Part shown: piece by piece, positions 21,973-32,527 of the stretch
Layout: every line of letters starts with the position of its first letter
Numbering within the stretch: the first letter of the stretch is position 1
Origin: Hysterangium stoloniferum
Lineage: Eukaryota; Basidiomycota; Agaricomycetes; Hysterangiales; Hysterangiaceae
Direction: 5' to 3'
DNA: 64,000 nt
Assembly (NCBI GenBank): GCA_015178975.1
Contig: WHVD01000005.1
Location: forward strand, 930,001 to 994,000
Position numbers and translations under genes: made by a program
Notes under the pieces: model-generated
Database searches by the model: none
What the model saw: the letters and a program-made list of their open reading frames with translations, nothing else
What the model was told of the DNA's origin: nothing

Positions 21973-24641
21973 TTATTCATTATTCTTGACTTGGGAAGGT
22001 AGAAATGACCAAAGAAGCACCAAAGCGATACCTTGAGCAACCAGAAGATAGCTATACGTCTTCGTACTGATGTCATTGATGAGAATTCCAGCCGTGAACG
22101 GGAAAAGAGCTACAATGATGCAGAGCGTATCAATAAAAAGGATCAATGTTCACGGTGTCGCGATGCGAAATTCACCATTTCCTATGTTTGCGACCGTAGA
22201 CCTATATTGGCATGTAAGACTTGGAGAAAACGAGGAGAAAACGACTCACATTACGGCCATGCTGGTCATGTGTGTCTCCGAAGGGAGCATCCGAGTAGAC
22301 AGAGACACGCCAAGCGGGAATACGGGGCCATATATGAGGCCTAAATATAGTGTCAATAGGATTGTTGACCTGATCAAAGAGTAGTGCCCACCAATAGCCG
22401 ACGTGAAGACAAATCCAGCTGTGAGAGAAGGGATTTGCCATACAAGAATATGGAATACGAGTGCGATGACTGAAATTGGTCAACCGAGTAACTTAAGCTA
22501 ATGCCGATAGGAAGTAGTTTTGGTGACAAACAGCTATTGAACGATCAAAATAATTCAATTATTGCACAACAATGAATGAAAAATAAATTATACTGACAGA
22601 TTACAATGAAGAAGATGTTTCACAGCACGGGAGCTCATTCTGTTTAGGAAGGAATTCATCACAGCAATCACCAGAAAAAAACCATCATTACACTCACCTG
22701 CGATATATACAACCTAAGCCAATGCGACTAATGGCCATTCCTGCCCAAAATCCACTGTTAACATAGCCCACCGTATTGGGATTTGCGGTCTACGAAATTA
22801 TTGTAATAAATAATATTGGAAAATGGCATACAAAAGGCACGCACTCTTTGACCTAGAAGGAAGACAACCGCCTGCGGTTTGTTTACAATAGGTAATAACT
22901 GTCATTTGAAAGCAGTTAACTAACAAATGCTTGCGTAACTGTCTCGCTAACAACGGAACGACGAAGGTCAATATGTAAGGGTGTGAGCAGGAAAACATGA
23001 TAATTGTCACCTCCCTGCATACAAGCCTTGAAGAAACGAGAAAGCCCAAACCAATGGGTTGGAAAGAGCTTGTCGGAGAGCTGCGTGGGTACAACGTCAA
23101 TAAGTACAGATACCCATCACTATTCCGTCTCACTCACTACTGGGTGCGTGCACCACTCGAAATTTTTCGGAAGAATCATGATGATCGAGCCGAGACAGTA
23201 GTTTGCCTTCATGAATTGTTGGTCTTAATGCTTCGCCAGACGCATTTATGCGATCGTGGGAAAACTCAGCCATGGTTGGATGATAAGCGAAGACAAGAAA
23301 TGAAGTATTCAACACTGCTAAAATGAGCGACCCAAAATAAAATATCCGCCACGAAATCCCATGTCCCATAAGCGATTGGCTAACGAGAGGGGAGAGAAAT
23401 GCGCCTAATGCTAAAAAAAATACTGCCCGTCAAACTTTTAGCTATAGGTAAGATAACGCGACATGCCCCAAAAGCCATGTAGATGCCCAAGACAAATATT
23501 GGGTTGAAGGTTTATGTACGCATTTCTGAATCAAGCAGATAATTAGTCCAGGCCCGGTAATAAAGCAAGGGAGGTCGCCTTACAGGACACCTTAAAGCAC
23601 CAGAGTACGTATTGCGTACAAATAAAAATATATGACCACGTACCCGTCAGAAAAGCACGCGCAAATGTTGCAAAACCAAATGCAACAAGTGCACTCCCAA
23701 AAGCTGTGCTAGTGCCAATTATTACAAAGAAACAAGCTTGAAAGATGCTCGCAGCAACGAGAGCGAAGGCTTGGGCTTGACTTGGCGAATATCCATGTGT
23801 GTTTCTCTTCTCGCTATTGGAAGAGCGATGAACACTTGTCAAGGTGAACCGTGGGTACCAACTTCTTTTTGACGAGGTGAAATCAAATCGACCTAAAACG
23901 TTCATTGTTGGCTCAATCAGTACTGTACCAGTTATGTATCTAAACCGAAACAATCAATCAGGGGCCAATTACATGTCGTGAAGATCGGGAAGAGACCCAC
24001 AGCAGTGACCCTACAACATACAAAAGCGAAGAGTCTGTATAGCTCATGTGAAGATCCTCTTTAAATTCTAATAAAGACATAAAAAACGGTTATTCGTCTT
24101 ATAAAATAGGATGCACATACTTGGTAACATGGTTCCAGTGACTTAAAAACCAGGCGAAGATAACGACTTGGCTGGTATTTTTAGAGATAAAGACTCACCA
24201 CTATCTCCCCAGCCACATACCTCAACAAGAAAGCCTTACTGGACTAATCAATTACAAAATTATGATGGGCAAACTCACGAAGTATACAAAAAATGCGGAA
24301 CTAATTCGTCGCGTGGCACGCTCCAAACCATCTGAAGGATATATATGATCGGTTGCAGTGATATCCTCTTCAGATGTTTTCCGGCTGACCAATGTCGTCT
24401 CATTAGAACTAATGGGTGAGGCATTCAAAGAAGGAAAAGAATTGTCGCATTCGACGCCAGGGATGTGGACAGGCAGTGGAAGAGCCACAGACATTGGCAA
24501 CTGGTCATCCGGCAATGTTTGAAAAGACGATATAATTTCATCAACGCCGAATTTTGTTGGCACCGTTTGCATTTGGGGCGATGTGGCAAGCGTATCGAGA
24601 GGGGTATCGCTGGTGCTGGCAAATTGAGAGTTAGACATCAT
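21973..24641 (-). CDS. Major facilitator superfamily transporter
   Basis: Multi-pass transporter of the fungal MFS group that includes yeast Bsc6; substrate unknown. The N-terminal exon begins MSNSQFASTSDTPLD and is Ser/Thr-rich, reaching the first helix at ISSAFFVYF, which splices to CGWGDSV then TGTMLP (first loop motif). Later exons give a helix pair (ALVAASIFQACFFVIIG, FGSALVAFGFATFARAFLTG), LGAFLSPLVSQSLMGHGISW then RIFYFGSLILAVLNTSFLVF, PLVWAFSFLQGLYAG, NPNTVGYVNSGFWAGMAISR, LIYGPVFPLGVSLSTRMLP and finally FPFTAGILINDIST, YSYLLVAQGIALVLLWSFLP. A stop that first looked like a lesion near 22150 falls inside a clean GTGAAT..TGTAG intron, so the gene can be read intact. Some middle exons (23470-24060) are not firmly placed. 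Confidence 0.75.
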
Positions 24642-25380
24642 CGGCCAAAAGATCGATGCGAAAAAGCAGATAATATCCAATATTGGCCATAATGTTCCTT
24701 TTAAATATATCTCCACACCTGTAGGACATCCGTTTTAGAGGAACTGAGCACCGTCCTCATGCCCGTTATACGCTGGAGCGAATAAAACGAGGCAAAGGTA
24801 TCTCATGAGACCCGCATGAGACCCGCATGACATTAGGCTTCATTGCAAGGTATTGAAAATTGCCAAGAATCTCGATGGTCAAGTTACCGAAGGGTAACAT
24901 GACTCCCAAAGCACCGAAGGGTAACATGACATGACTCCCAAAACACCGAATAGGGTCCAAAATGCCACAGTTAATTTAATATTCGAGAGGGCCAAGGTGC
25001 GACAGCCTTTTCATAGTTTGCCTGCATAGATACTCGGATAGCGATGTTTTACATAAAACCTCCTTTTAGCCAAACACCAAGCTTGGACGTTTCCAGCTAA
25101 GTATAGTTGTGACGAAGAAGGTATGCAAGTGAGCAACCTTACTAGGCATCGGAATCCATCTACTATAAGCATCACAGTTGTTCCTGGTTCACAAAACGCG
25201 CAAGCAAAATTGCATTTCGGAGGAAAATGTAAAACGCCGCCTTAGGTACCCGGAACAGCTGTAAGCACATTAACAGCCTCGAAATAAATCCATAAACAAA
25301 AGAAAAGATAACGGCCGCTCTATACATGTATCACGGGTGGGTTTACGTAAACTCCAAGTCACGCCTCAACCCCCAAACCA
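24642..25380. other. Intergenic stretch with small tandem repeats
   Basis: Between the divergent MFS and PTH2 genes. Contains ATGAGACCCGC twice in tandem (24805-24826) and, at 24886-24958, three diverged copies of ACCGAAGGGTAACATGACTC-like units of 27-32 bp. No coding or RNA feature recognised. Confidence 0.7.
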
Positions 25381-26378
25381 ATGACTTCAGCTTCTTCTCT
25401 AGGTAAGTAGACGTAAGTGATCAAGTGATACTCTCATTTTAAAGCTCACACATACAGCTCTCACGTATTTCGCTGTGATTGCCTCTCCTCTTTGTATTGG
25501 TTATTTTGTCGGCCTTGGATCATCATTATCTTTTACCAGGTCTTCAGATATTGCTGAAAAACTGGCCAAAGAATCGGACCCTGATTCAGACGTAGAGTCA
25601 GATAGTGACAACTCAAATGTGGCGGGGAATGCCAACGGCGACTTGGGCGTGGTGAAAGCCGAACCCCAGGAAGATTGTAAGATGGTACGCATCGTCCGAC
25701 CTTCGGGACTATTCATTACAGTTCCCTTCATTTCTTGCGTAGGTGCTCGTAATAAGAAGTGATTTAGGCATGTCAACTGGCAAAATAGCCGCACAGTGCG
25801 TACACGTTTTGCATTTTGAATGGTGCAACAACTTCACATTCTTCTGTAGGTGCTCGCACGCCACTCTGGCTTGTTATAACGCTTTGCGCCGCTCTAACCC
25901 TTCGGTCCGACCTTTTCCACTCTTTCCGTCTGGAGTACCGTTTTCATTTTATCTATCTGGCAGCTTCTTTTGCGTTGGCAGAAGTGCGGGTATGTATCCT
26001 GTTGCTTTACGTAACGTTTTAAGTAAATAATAAATCCGAAGACAGCCCAAGATTGCGCTAAAATGCACAGACGAAGATGAATTACTTCTCCTGCAGGCCC
26101 AAGCCCAAAGTTTGAAGCTTTGTGCGAGGTCCATTCAAGATGCGTGAGTCATGTCGACAGCTATCGTTTCCATAATACTTATAGGGTAACTTAATACAAC
26201 TTTGTCAGTGGCAGAACTCAGATCGCCGCTGGTTCTCGGACCGTCGTTGGAATTGGTCCAGGTCAGAAGTATTATACTCAAAGTGGAAGGAACACCCGTT
26301 GCTTATTCTCAGAACTTTAAAAATACAGGACCCATAAGTTTGATTAATCAGGTGACTGGTAAACTCCAACTTCTCTGA
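25381..26378 (+). CDS. PTH2: Peptidyl-tRNA hydrolase 2, copy 1, membrane-anchored
   Basis: Releases peptide from peptidyl-tRNA; in yeast and animals Pth2 sits on the mitochondrial outer membrane. The N-terminus has one hydrophobic segment (ALTYFAVIASPLCIGYFVGL), then an acidic linker. The catalytic domain: KMVLVIRSDLGMSTGKIAAQ, CSHATLACYNAL, RWQKCGQPKIALKCTDEDEL, LLLQAQAQSLKLCARSIQDA, GRTQIAAGSRTVVGIGP and LINQVTGKLQLL at the stop. The catalytic Lys of GKIAAQCSHA and the Asp of QDAGRT are present. Eight or so exons, all GT/AG, no lesion. A second copy lies at 40890. Confidence 0.9.
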
Positions 26379-26708
26379 TTCTCTCAAGGTTCTGAAGACA
26401 TCTGCAACCAATACGACATACAATGGAAATACATTTAACAAACGCTGCCACAAAACTGCTACCACGCTCTACAATGAAAGGAATGAAGGAAAGGCGCACT
26501 ACTAAACGACTTATCTCCAAAACCTTGTGAGATAGCTATCGGAAGGATTTCAGTTTACCCGGCAATTTAACCATTATTAACGGGCTCCAACGTCTAGATT
26601 TGAAGGGAGATTTGTTACCAGTCAGAAGCGGCTATGTTTGGGGTGGCATAGTACTTCACAAAATCACCAATGATCTAATGCATCCCCACAATGAGTGCGC
26701 CATGAACG

Positions 26709-27500
26709 TTAAGATGCCGAACAGGTTACCTGTTGCTTTCTCTGGAACGGCTGCGATTGATCTGTTGACAATATGGTAGTTGTCTTCGCTTCCAAGTTAC
26801 TATGGAGGCTCTCTTTGATCTGATCGACGGACATAGAAGTAAGGCGGGGTAAATTGTCGGTAACTAGATAGTATATCACCTCATCATGCTGAATGGGATT
26901 TTGAGACAGTGAGGAAACTTCGTTCTGTGCTTGGAAGATGTTACTAGGGATTGGTTTTCGTTCTCGTTCACTTTTAAGAGTCTTATCGCAATTAAACTCC
27001 TTAGATATGAAGGAATTGAGATGGGGAGCGTCGTCCTCGTGAGGGTTATTTTCCGTAATTCCGAAATTATCAGTGGTAGGTAGTTTTGAATTAGGGTCAA
27101 GTCGAGGGGTTGCGATTGATTCTTCAATTTCAAGGATTCCTCGTGTCCGAAGCGTTGGAGAGGGCGACGGAGCAGACAACCTATACCCATCCACTATTGG
27201 ATATTGACCTGTGTGTTTTTGGAGATATTTCCTAGCTGTGAACATCAAACATGGGTAATAAGTTAAGATGTGATAGTTGACCTTACCACGTCGATGTCGA
27301 TTCACATCAATGTATGCGTTTTTAGCCGATTTTGGCCACATCACTAAACATATTTCTGAGAAAAGATTAACACGAACCCATGTGGAGCAGAATATCCATA
27401 TATCACAAAAATAACTCGCCCACTTGTGGCCTTTTATCAAGGAATACGATATTGGAAGTACGGTGTTGCATGTTTCAACCCGTTGTAGGGATAAATTCAA
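26709..27500 (-). CDS. Unrecognised hydrophilic protein, partial model
   Basis: Not recognised. The clearest coding stretch joins MWPKSAKNAYIDVNRHRRA to RKYLQKHTGQYPIVDGYRL across an intron at about 27240-27290, then runs about 160 residues, Ser/Thr/Glu-rich (SAPSPSPTLRTRGILEIEES, VDQIKESLHSNLEAKTT), to a GTAACC donor near 26727. The open frame and the good splice junction favour a real gene. Start (27500 is the open frame only; 27350 begins the better exon) and 3' end are unsure; further exons may lie at 26400-26700. No domain or membrane segment seen in the confident part. Confidence 0.45.
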   Translation of the reverse strand: MNLSLQRVETCNTVLPISYSLIKGHKWASYFCDIWIFCSTWVRVNLFSEICLVMWPKSAKNAYIDVNRHRRGKVNYHILTYYPCLMFTARKYLQKHTGQYPIVDGYRLSAPSPSPTLRTRGILEIEESIATPRLDPNSKLPTTDNFGITENNPHEDDAPHLNSFISKEFNCDKTLKSERERKPIPSNIFQAQNEVSSLSQNPIQHDEVIYYLVTDNLPRLTSMSVDQIKESLHSNLEAKTTTILSTDQSQPFQRKQQVTCSAS

Positions 27501-27769
27501 GGTTCTAGAAATAAAGAGAGAGATCAGTTGCTACTTAACATCGTCATACTATCACTTTATATCCAGTTACTCATTTACCACATGTTGGACGCGTGAGATA
27601 GACCACGATGCATCTGAGTGATGTCTGGATCCGACAAACTCGAGTTAACACGGGAAGAATCCAGATCAAGTTAGGTAAAATGACACTATCCCTAAATAGC
27701 TTGCAAGTACACATAACGTAGTTTGTTCTAACTCGTGAAGGCATTTAAAAAACGTAACTGTTCACATTC

Positions 27770-30264
27770 CTAATCTCGCGTTAACCGTGAGATGGTGAAA
27801 ATCCCAACGATAACAACAGCCAATGCACCAATACTAGCTGGCAAAATCAAATCTCGAGGAATTCCAAAGACATCAGCACTCGGGGTATTCGGTGGCACGT
27901 GCACTTCTGCTGGTGGTGCCCTCGCAGGAACGTCGAGGGAAGGTACTTCGGACTTTTCGATCTCTTTTATTTCTTGGATTGCGGCTTCGGAGACTTCCGC
28001 TGCTTTCGCCTCGCCATGAGATGTGCCGGCTTCAATCCAACCTTTGCCTCCTTGGATTACAAGCACGACCCTGTCAACATGCGCATCTCTCGCGATCTTC
28101 ACTGCGTCGGAAACATCACTGTCAGAAGACATGACAACAATATCGCCATCGGCGTCCGTGTACTGCAGCTGAAAGTCTAGTGGGTCAGGTCGTGGCCCGT
28201 CTCCAGAATCGTTCCATTCCGTAAAGAAAGGGTCGGTGGACAGCTTGCCGGATACGATATCATGCAAATTCTCGATGTTGTCGTTGCGAGCTTGGAAACG
28301 GTGGGTACGTCCACTAGGCGTCCTAAATTTGAAAACGTATGTTCCATCATCAACGGGCACAACTGGCCCTTGTGAGTGAGTGCCACCAATAGAGGATGCC
28401 ATAGGATTGGCAGTCATTGGATGTGCTTCTGACACACGATCGTCTTCCATAACAGACGCAGAATCATTGGGGTGAACTTCAGAACCCGGTGAACCAACTG
28501 CACGGGAAGTACTTGGGAAGCGAGATGGTGTACTTGGCTCAATCGGTGCATGAGAACCGGATATAGCGGATTCAGTGTCGTCAGGTGCCCCAATAGCATC
28601 GAAAAATCGACCCCACATCGGCCCCCCTTCGGTATCGCCGCCTTCCCCGCTGTTAATAGCGTTCATCTATGGACGAAATGAGCATCAAACAAGCCAAAAA
28701 TGACAGAAAGGTGAACGCAAAGGTGACAGACTGACCTGTTCAAGAGTGGCATATGTTAATTTCAGGACGTCAACAATAGCTACAAGTCTTCCATCTGATT
28801 CGACAACAGGTAAATTAAGGTAATGTCCGTCTGAGTTCATGTGAGTTAGTGGCGTAGGTGGGTGGAGAATGGTAAATGGCTTACTGTGCATCTTTTTCAA
28901 AGCGTCTTGTACGCTCAAAGTTGGAGGTGCCACATCGGGGTGCGGTGTCATAACCCTTACCACACTACACCTAGCGGGGTCTAGACCGGCCGCTATGACT
29001 CTCAACACAACATCTTTACTTGTAAAAATTCCCGCTATCCTGGCTGGTCCGCCGGGCTGTCCCTGCGTATGAGCACCCCCTTCCATGACACAGACAGCAG
29101 TAGTCTTATACTCCTTCATCAACCTGGCGGCATCGCGAACGGTCGTCCTTGGTCCCACTGTGGCGGGTTGCGTACGCGAATCCATGACGGTGGTAAGATC
29201 GGGTAAGGCAGTTTTTTCACGGAGAGCTTCGACGTAGGCAAGCATAGCGATTGCCTGAGGGTTTGCTCCAAGGCCACCACCGAGCTCAGATTGAACACCT
29301 TCGAGAGCATTATACAACTTTTGGGAAGCTGAGGAGCTACGCTCTACTTTCGCGAGTGCCTCATGGAAGACCTTGGTGATATCAAGAAGACCAACAACAT
29401 TACCATCTTCATTACAGACCGGCTGCATATGGTCGGCAAAGAGCGGTATGGAGTAGATGGAAGGCACGTACGAGATGCCTGAAGTGTCTTTGTACCATGA
29501 GCTGCAAAGCTTCGGTTGCACTGGTAGTATCCCTGGTGACCATTGGGTTACGGGTCATTATTGCGCTCACAGGGGTAGAACGTGGGTCGAGGCCTTCCGC
29601 TGTAACCTACAAAAAAAATATCAGCGAAACAATCATTTGATAGTCACAACCGTACACGATACGCAAGGTCTTTGGCGGTGAAGATACCACAAAGTCCTTC
29701 CTCCTCATCAACAACCAACACACAGTCGGTGCGTTTTGCAGCACAAAGCTGACTGGCATCAGATACACTGATGGTCTCTGGCACGGTCAACGCTGGACTG
29801 GGCTTGAGAGCGGCGACGGTGCCTTTGGCAGCAGATGGCTTGCGCCCCTTTTGATTCCGAAGACCATTAGTAGTAGAAATGGTGCGTTTTCGAGAAAGCT
29901 CTGATTCGATCTTCTTCCGGATAGCCTGGAAGACGTATCAGTCAAAAAAAAAATACAAGATTGGGAATAAATTATATAAAGAGAAAGGAGCATGATGCCT
30001 TCATAGAACGATAAAACGCGTGATACGGTGTTCCTTTGACGTGAATATGAAGCTCACCTCGTCTCTCTTGCTCTGCTTGCGCCTGGTGTCTGCTATCGAA
30101 CCCGAACCAGTCTGACCCGATATCACGCTCATGGATGCCTGCGATTGCTGTCTAGAAGGTATGGGAGAGGGAGAAACGGGTCTAATGTCAACAGACGGGA
30201 TGGGTATTGTGTTCTTAGCACTGGCACTCGAATGCGAGTGTGCTGGGAGAGGGATCCGTGACAT
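27770..30264 (-). CDS. CBS and PB1 domain protein with a C-terminal membrane anchor
   Basis: Homolog of the fission yeast meiotic gene mug70 and similar fungal proteins. Order: a Ser/Pro-rich N-terminus (MSRIPLPAHSHSS), a basic linker (RKKIESELSRKRT), CBS pair one (ETISVSDASQLCAAKRTDC, VVDEEEGLCGIFTAKDLA; PVCNEDGNVVGLLDITKV), CBS pair two (TTVRDAARLMKEYKTTAVCV, IAGIFTSKDVVLRVIA; NLPVVESDGRLVAIVDVLK), a PB1 domain (YVFKFRTPSGRTHRF to DGDIVVMSSDSDVSDAVKIA) and a final hydrophobic helix of about 20 residues (LILPASIGALAVVIVGIFTI) before RLTRD, so it should be tail-anchored. CBS pairs usually sense adenine nucleotides. Only 60 bp separate its start from the divergent Pol X start. Confidence 0.88.
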
Positions 30265-30324
30265 CGTCTCCTATGTATGGTTCAGTATGGGCGCCAATTG
30301 CACTCACTCTCAAGTTATTCCGAT

Positions 30325-32527
30325 ATGAAAAGGTCACTTTCCACAGACTCATTTTCCTCTGCAAGTGACCATGATGAGAAGCGTACACGCACCAATCCGG
30401 GATTTTTTGAAGGAATCGCGATATATATCATACAGACTAAGCTTGAGCCGACTGAGCTCGACCTCCTCTACTCTTTGGTTGAGACCCATGGAGCAAACAT
30501 TCAAAGTACTCCTGAACATGCAGATGTGATTATCACCGGAATATCAATGCGTAAAAGACTTGAGAGGCATATTGATTGGAATCTTGCCGTAGGTACCACA
30601 AAATCATGCATACATTTGCTTAAATATTTGCCGGCTAGAAAATGAAAGCGATTGTTACTCCCGCGTGGATCACCCACTCTGTCGCTAATGAGAAACGTCT
30701 GTCGTATGGAGATTATGCCGCTGTGTGTTGTCTTGAGAAGTGTACCTCTGAAAAGTGCCTAGATCACGGCGCCCAAGCTTCGAAATCTGGCGAATTGCAG
30801 TCTCCTCCCCCGTCTCAGCCGAGGAACCTCTCGTACATGGCTCGCTTTGCAGTCCAACGTGCTTCTCCTCTTATCTCTCAAAACCAAGACTTTATTTTTC
30901 AACTAGCCGTGATCCGTGATGCAAGAGTGCTTGACGGAGATGAAAGAAGTGCTATGAGCTATTCTAGATCCATAGCGGTAGGTTTCAGTCGTTCTACATA
31001 CCGTCCATTTAAGACATGGCGGAAAATAGGCATTGAAGGGTAATAATACTCTCAAGGAAGATCCGATCCACGCTGACATTTATTCAGCATACCCATTTCG
31101 TATCCATACGGCTGAGCAAATAGCACATCTTCCTTTCGTAGGATCAAAAATCCTAGGAATGGTGTGTACTTTTACTTCACTGCATTTGCCTGAAGTGGCC
31201 AACTAATTTACCAGGCCCGTGAATATCTTTTCCATGGCACGACCTCCGAGACTAGTATGTGTTTTTGCACTGCGTATTGCGGAAGTCACAAGAGTCCTCA
31301 TCAGCTAGGATATCACAATCGTCTCGCTATCGTAGCTTAAATGAATTCATGCGTATACATGGCATCGGCGCCTTTACGGCTCGTAAACTTTACGATGAAG
31401 GTTGTAGAACTTTGGAGGATCTAGATAGACGGTACGGGGCTGAACTTGGAAAAACTGAAGAAGATCAACCCGTCATCGAAGGTGAAACAGCCGGTATCAG
31501 AACAGCATTGGAATTACGGGACTCGCTGTCTGTACTGTGAGTTTTTAACATTCGATTTCTACGAGTGATGTAATGGCCTATCTCCAGCATAGCCCGTGAG
31601 GAAGTGGAGAATATTGATAGGATTATTGGTCAAGAACTTGAGTTGGTTGAACCAGGATGTTTGCGAACGATTGTCGGAGGGTGGGTATCTTCAAGCCGTT
31701 CCTTCTGAAAATTACGTCCTCATGATCTCCTATTTATTTAGATATCGACGGGGTAAACAACTTTGCAACGATGTGGATATTGTATTTACACATCCGCAAC
31801 CGGGCAAGGAGCAAAATTTATGCAAGCGGTTGGTTGAACGTTTGCGTAGACAAGGTACGCATTCCCTATAGTTCCGCTCTATGACACTTAACTGGTTTTT
31901 CAGGGTTGGTTACCCATATCCTTCGTAATTTAATGCATCTACGAGTCTCATTAACTGTTCCGACTAATCCATCTTGTAAGATATTTCATCGTTTCGCTCT
32001 TCCAGCTCTCTTCGTGCACCTGTTGGTGCTTCAAAGCCTGATCGTCCCCATTGGGATACGCTAGATAAGGCTTTGACCATATTTCGACTTCCCTCAAAGG
32101 AAGGGTCAATGGAGCGCAGCTTCCACCGTCGTGTCGATTTAATTTTTGCACCCATAGCAACTTATTGGACGGCCGTAGTCGGCTGGTAAGATGTATTACA
32201 AATTTGATCAATTTGCTAGTAATAACATGGGTAGGACTGGTTCTACATTATTTGAACGTGATTTGCGGTTGTGGGCGAAGCAAAAAATGTGGGTCGCCTT
32301 CAGTTTTCCGTGTATCTCATCACGACTACATTTCAAATAGGGGGATGAAATTTGACAATTCTGGGATGTGAGTGGTTAGTGGAATTGTCTTAAGCGATTC
32401 GGTTGACACGCCCCACAGAACGCGGCGTAGAGACACGAAACCTTTCTTCCCAATGAGCGAGCACGCCGTATTTGAGATACTTGGCTTGGAATGGATAGAT
32501 CCCACATTGAGAAATGCAGATGTGTAG
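30325..32527 (+). CDS. POL4: Family X DNA polymerase with BRCT domain (Pol4/Pol lambda-mu type)
   Basis: Gap-filling polymerase for base excision repair and end joining. Start ATG of MKRSLSTDSFSSASD. A BRCT domain is seen at residues about 25-115 (FFEGIAIYIIQTKLEPTELD, then AIVTPAWITHSVANEKRLSY). After a linker the polymerase core: PFRIHTAEQIAHLPFVGSKI (8-kDa lyase region), FMRIHGIGAFTARKLYDEG (fingers helix-hairpin-helix), YRRGKQLCNDVDIVFTH (two catalytic Asp), RRVDLIFAPIATYWTAVVGW (third Asp), LFERDLRLWAK and VFEILGLEWIDPTLRNADV before the stop. Ten or more short exons. The layout fits fungal Pol4. The exons between 31000 and 31260 are the least sure. Confidence 0.87.

Noticed and set aside
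22130-22200. Stop codon as evidence of a broken MFS gene
   Set aside because: The stop lies in a GTGAAT..TTGTAG intron; splicing gives NIGNALFPFTAGIL in frame, so the gene is not broken here.
26709-27500. ES2/DGCR14 homolog, because of GYRLSAPSPSPTLR and ATPRLD
   Set aside because: The usual N-terminal and C-terminal ES2 motifs are not present; the likeness is limited to a Ser/Pro-rich stretch.
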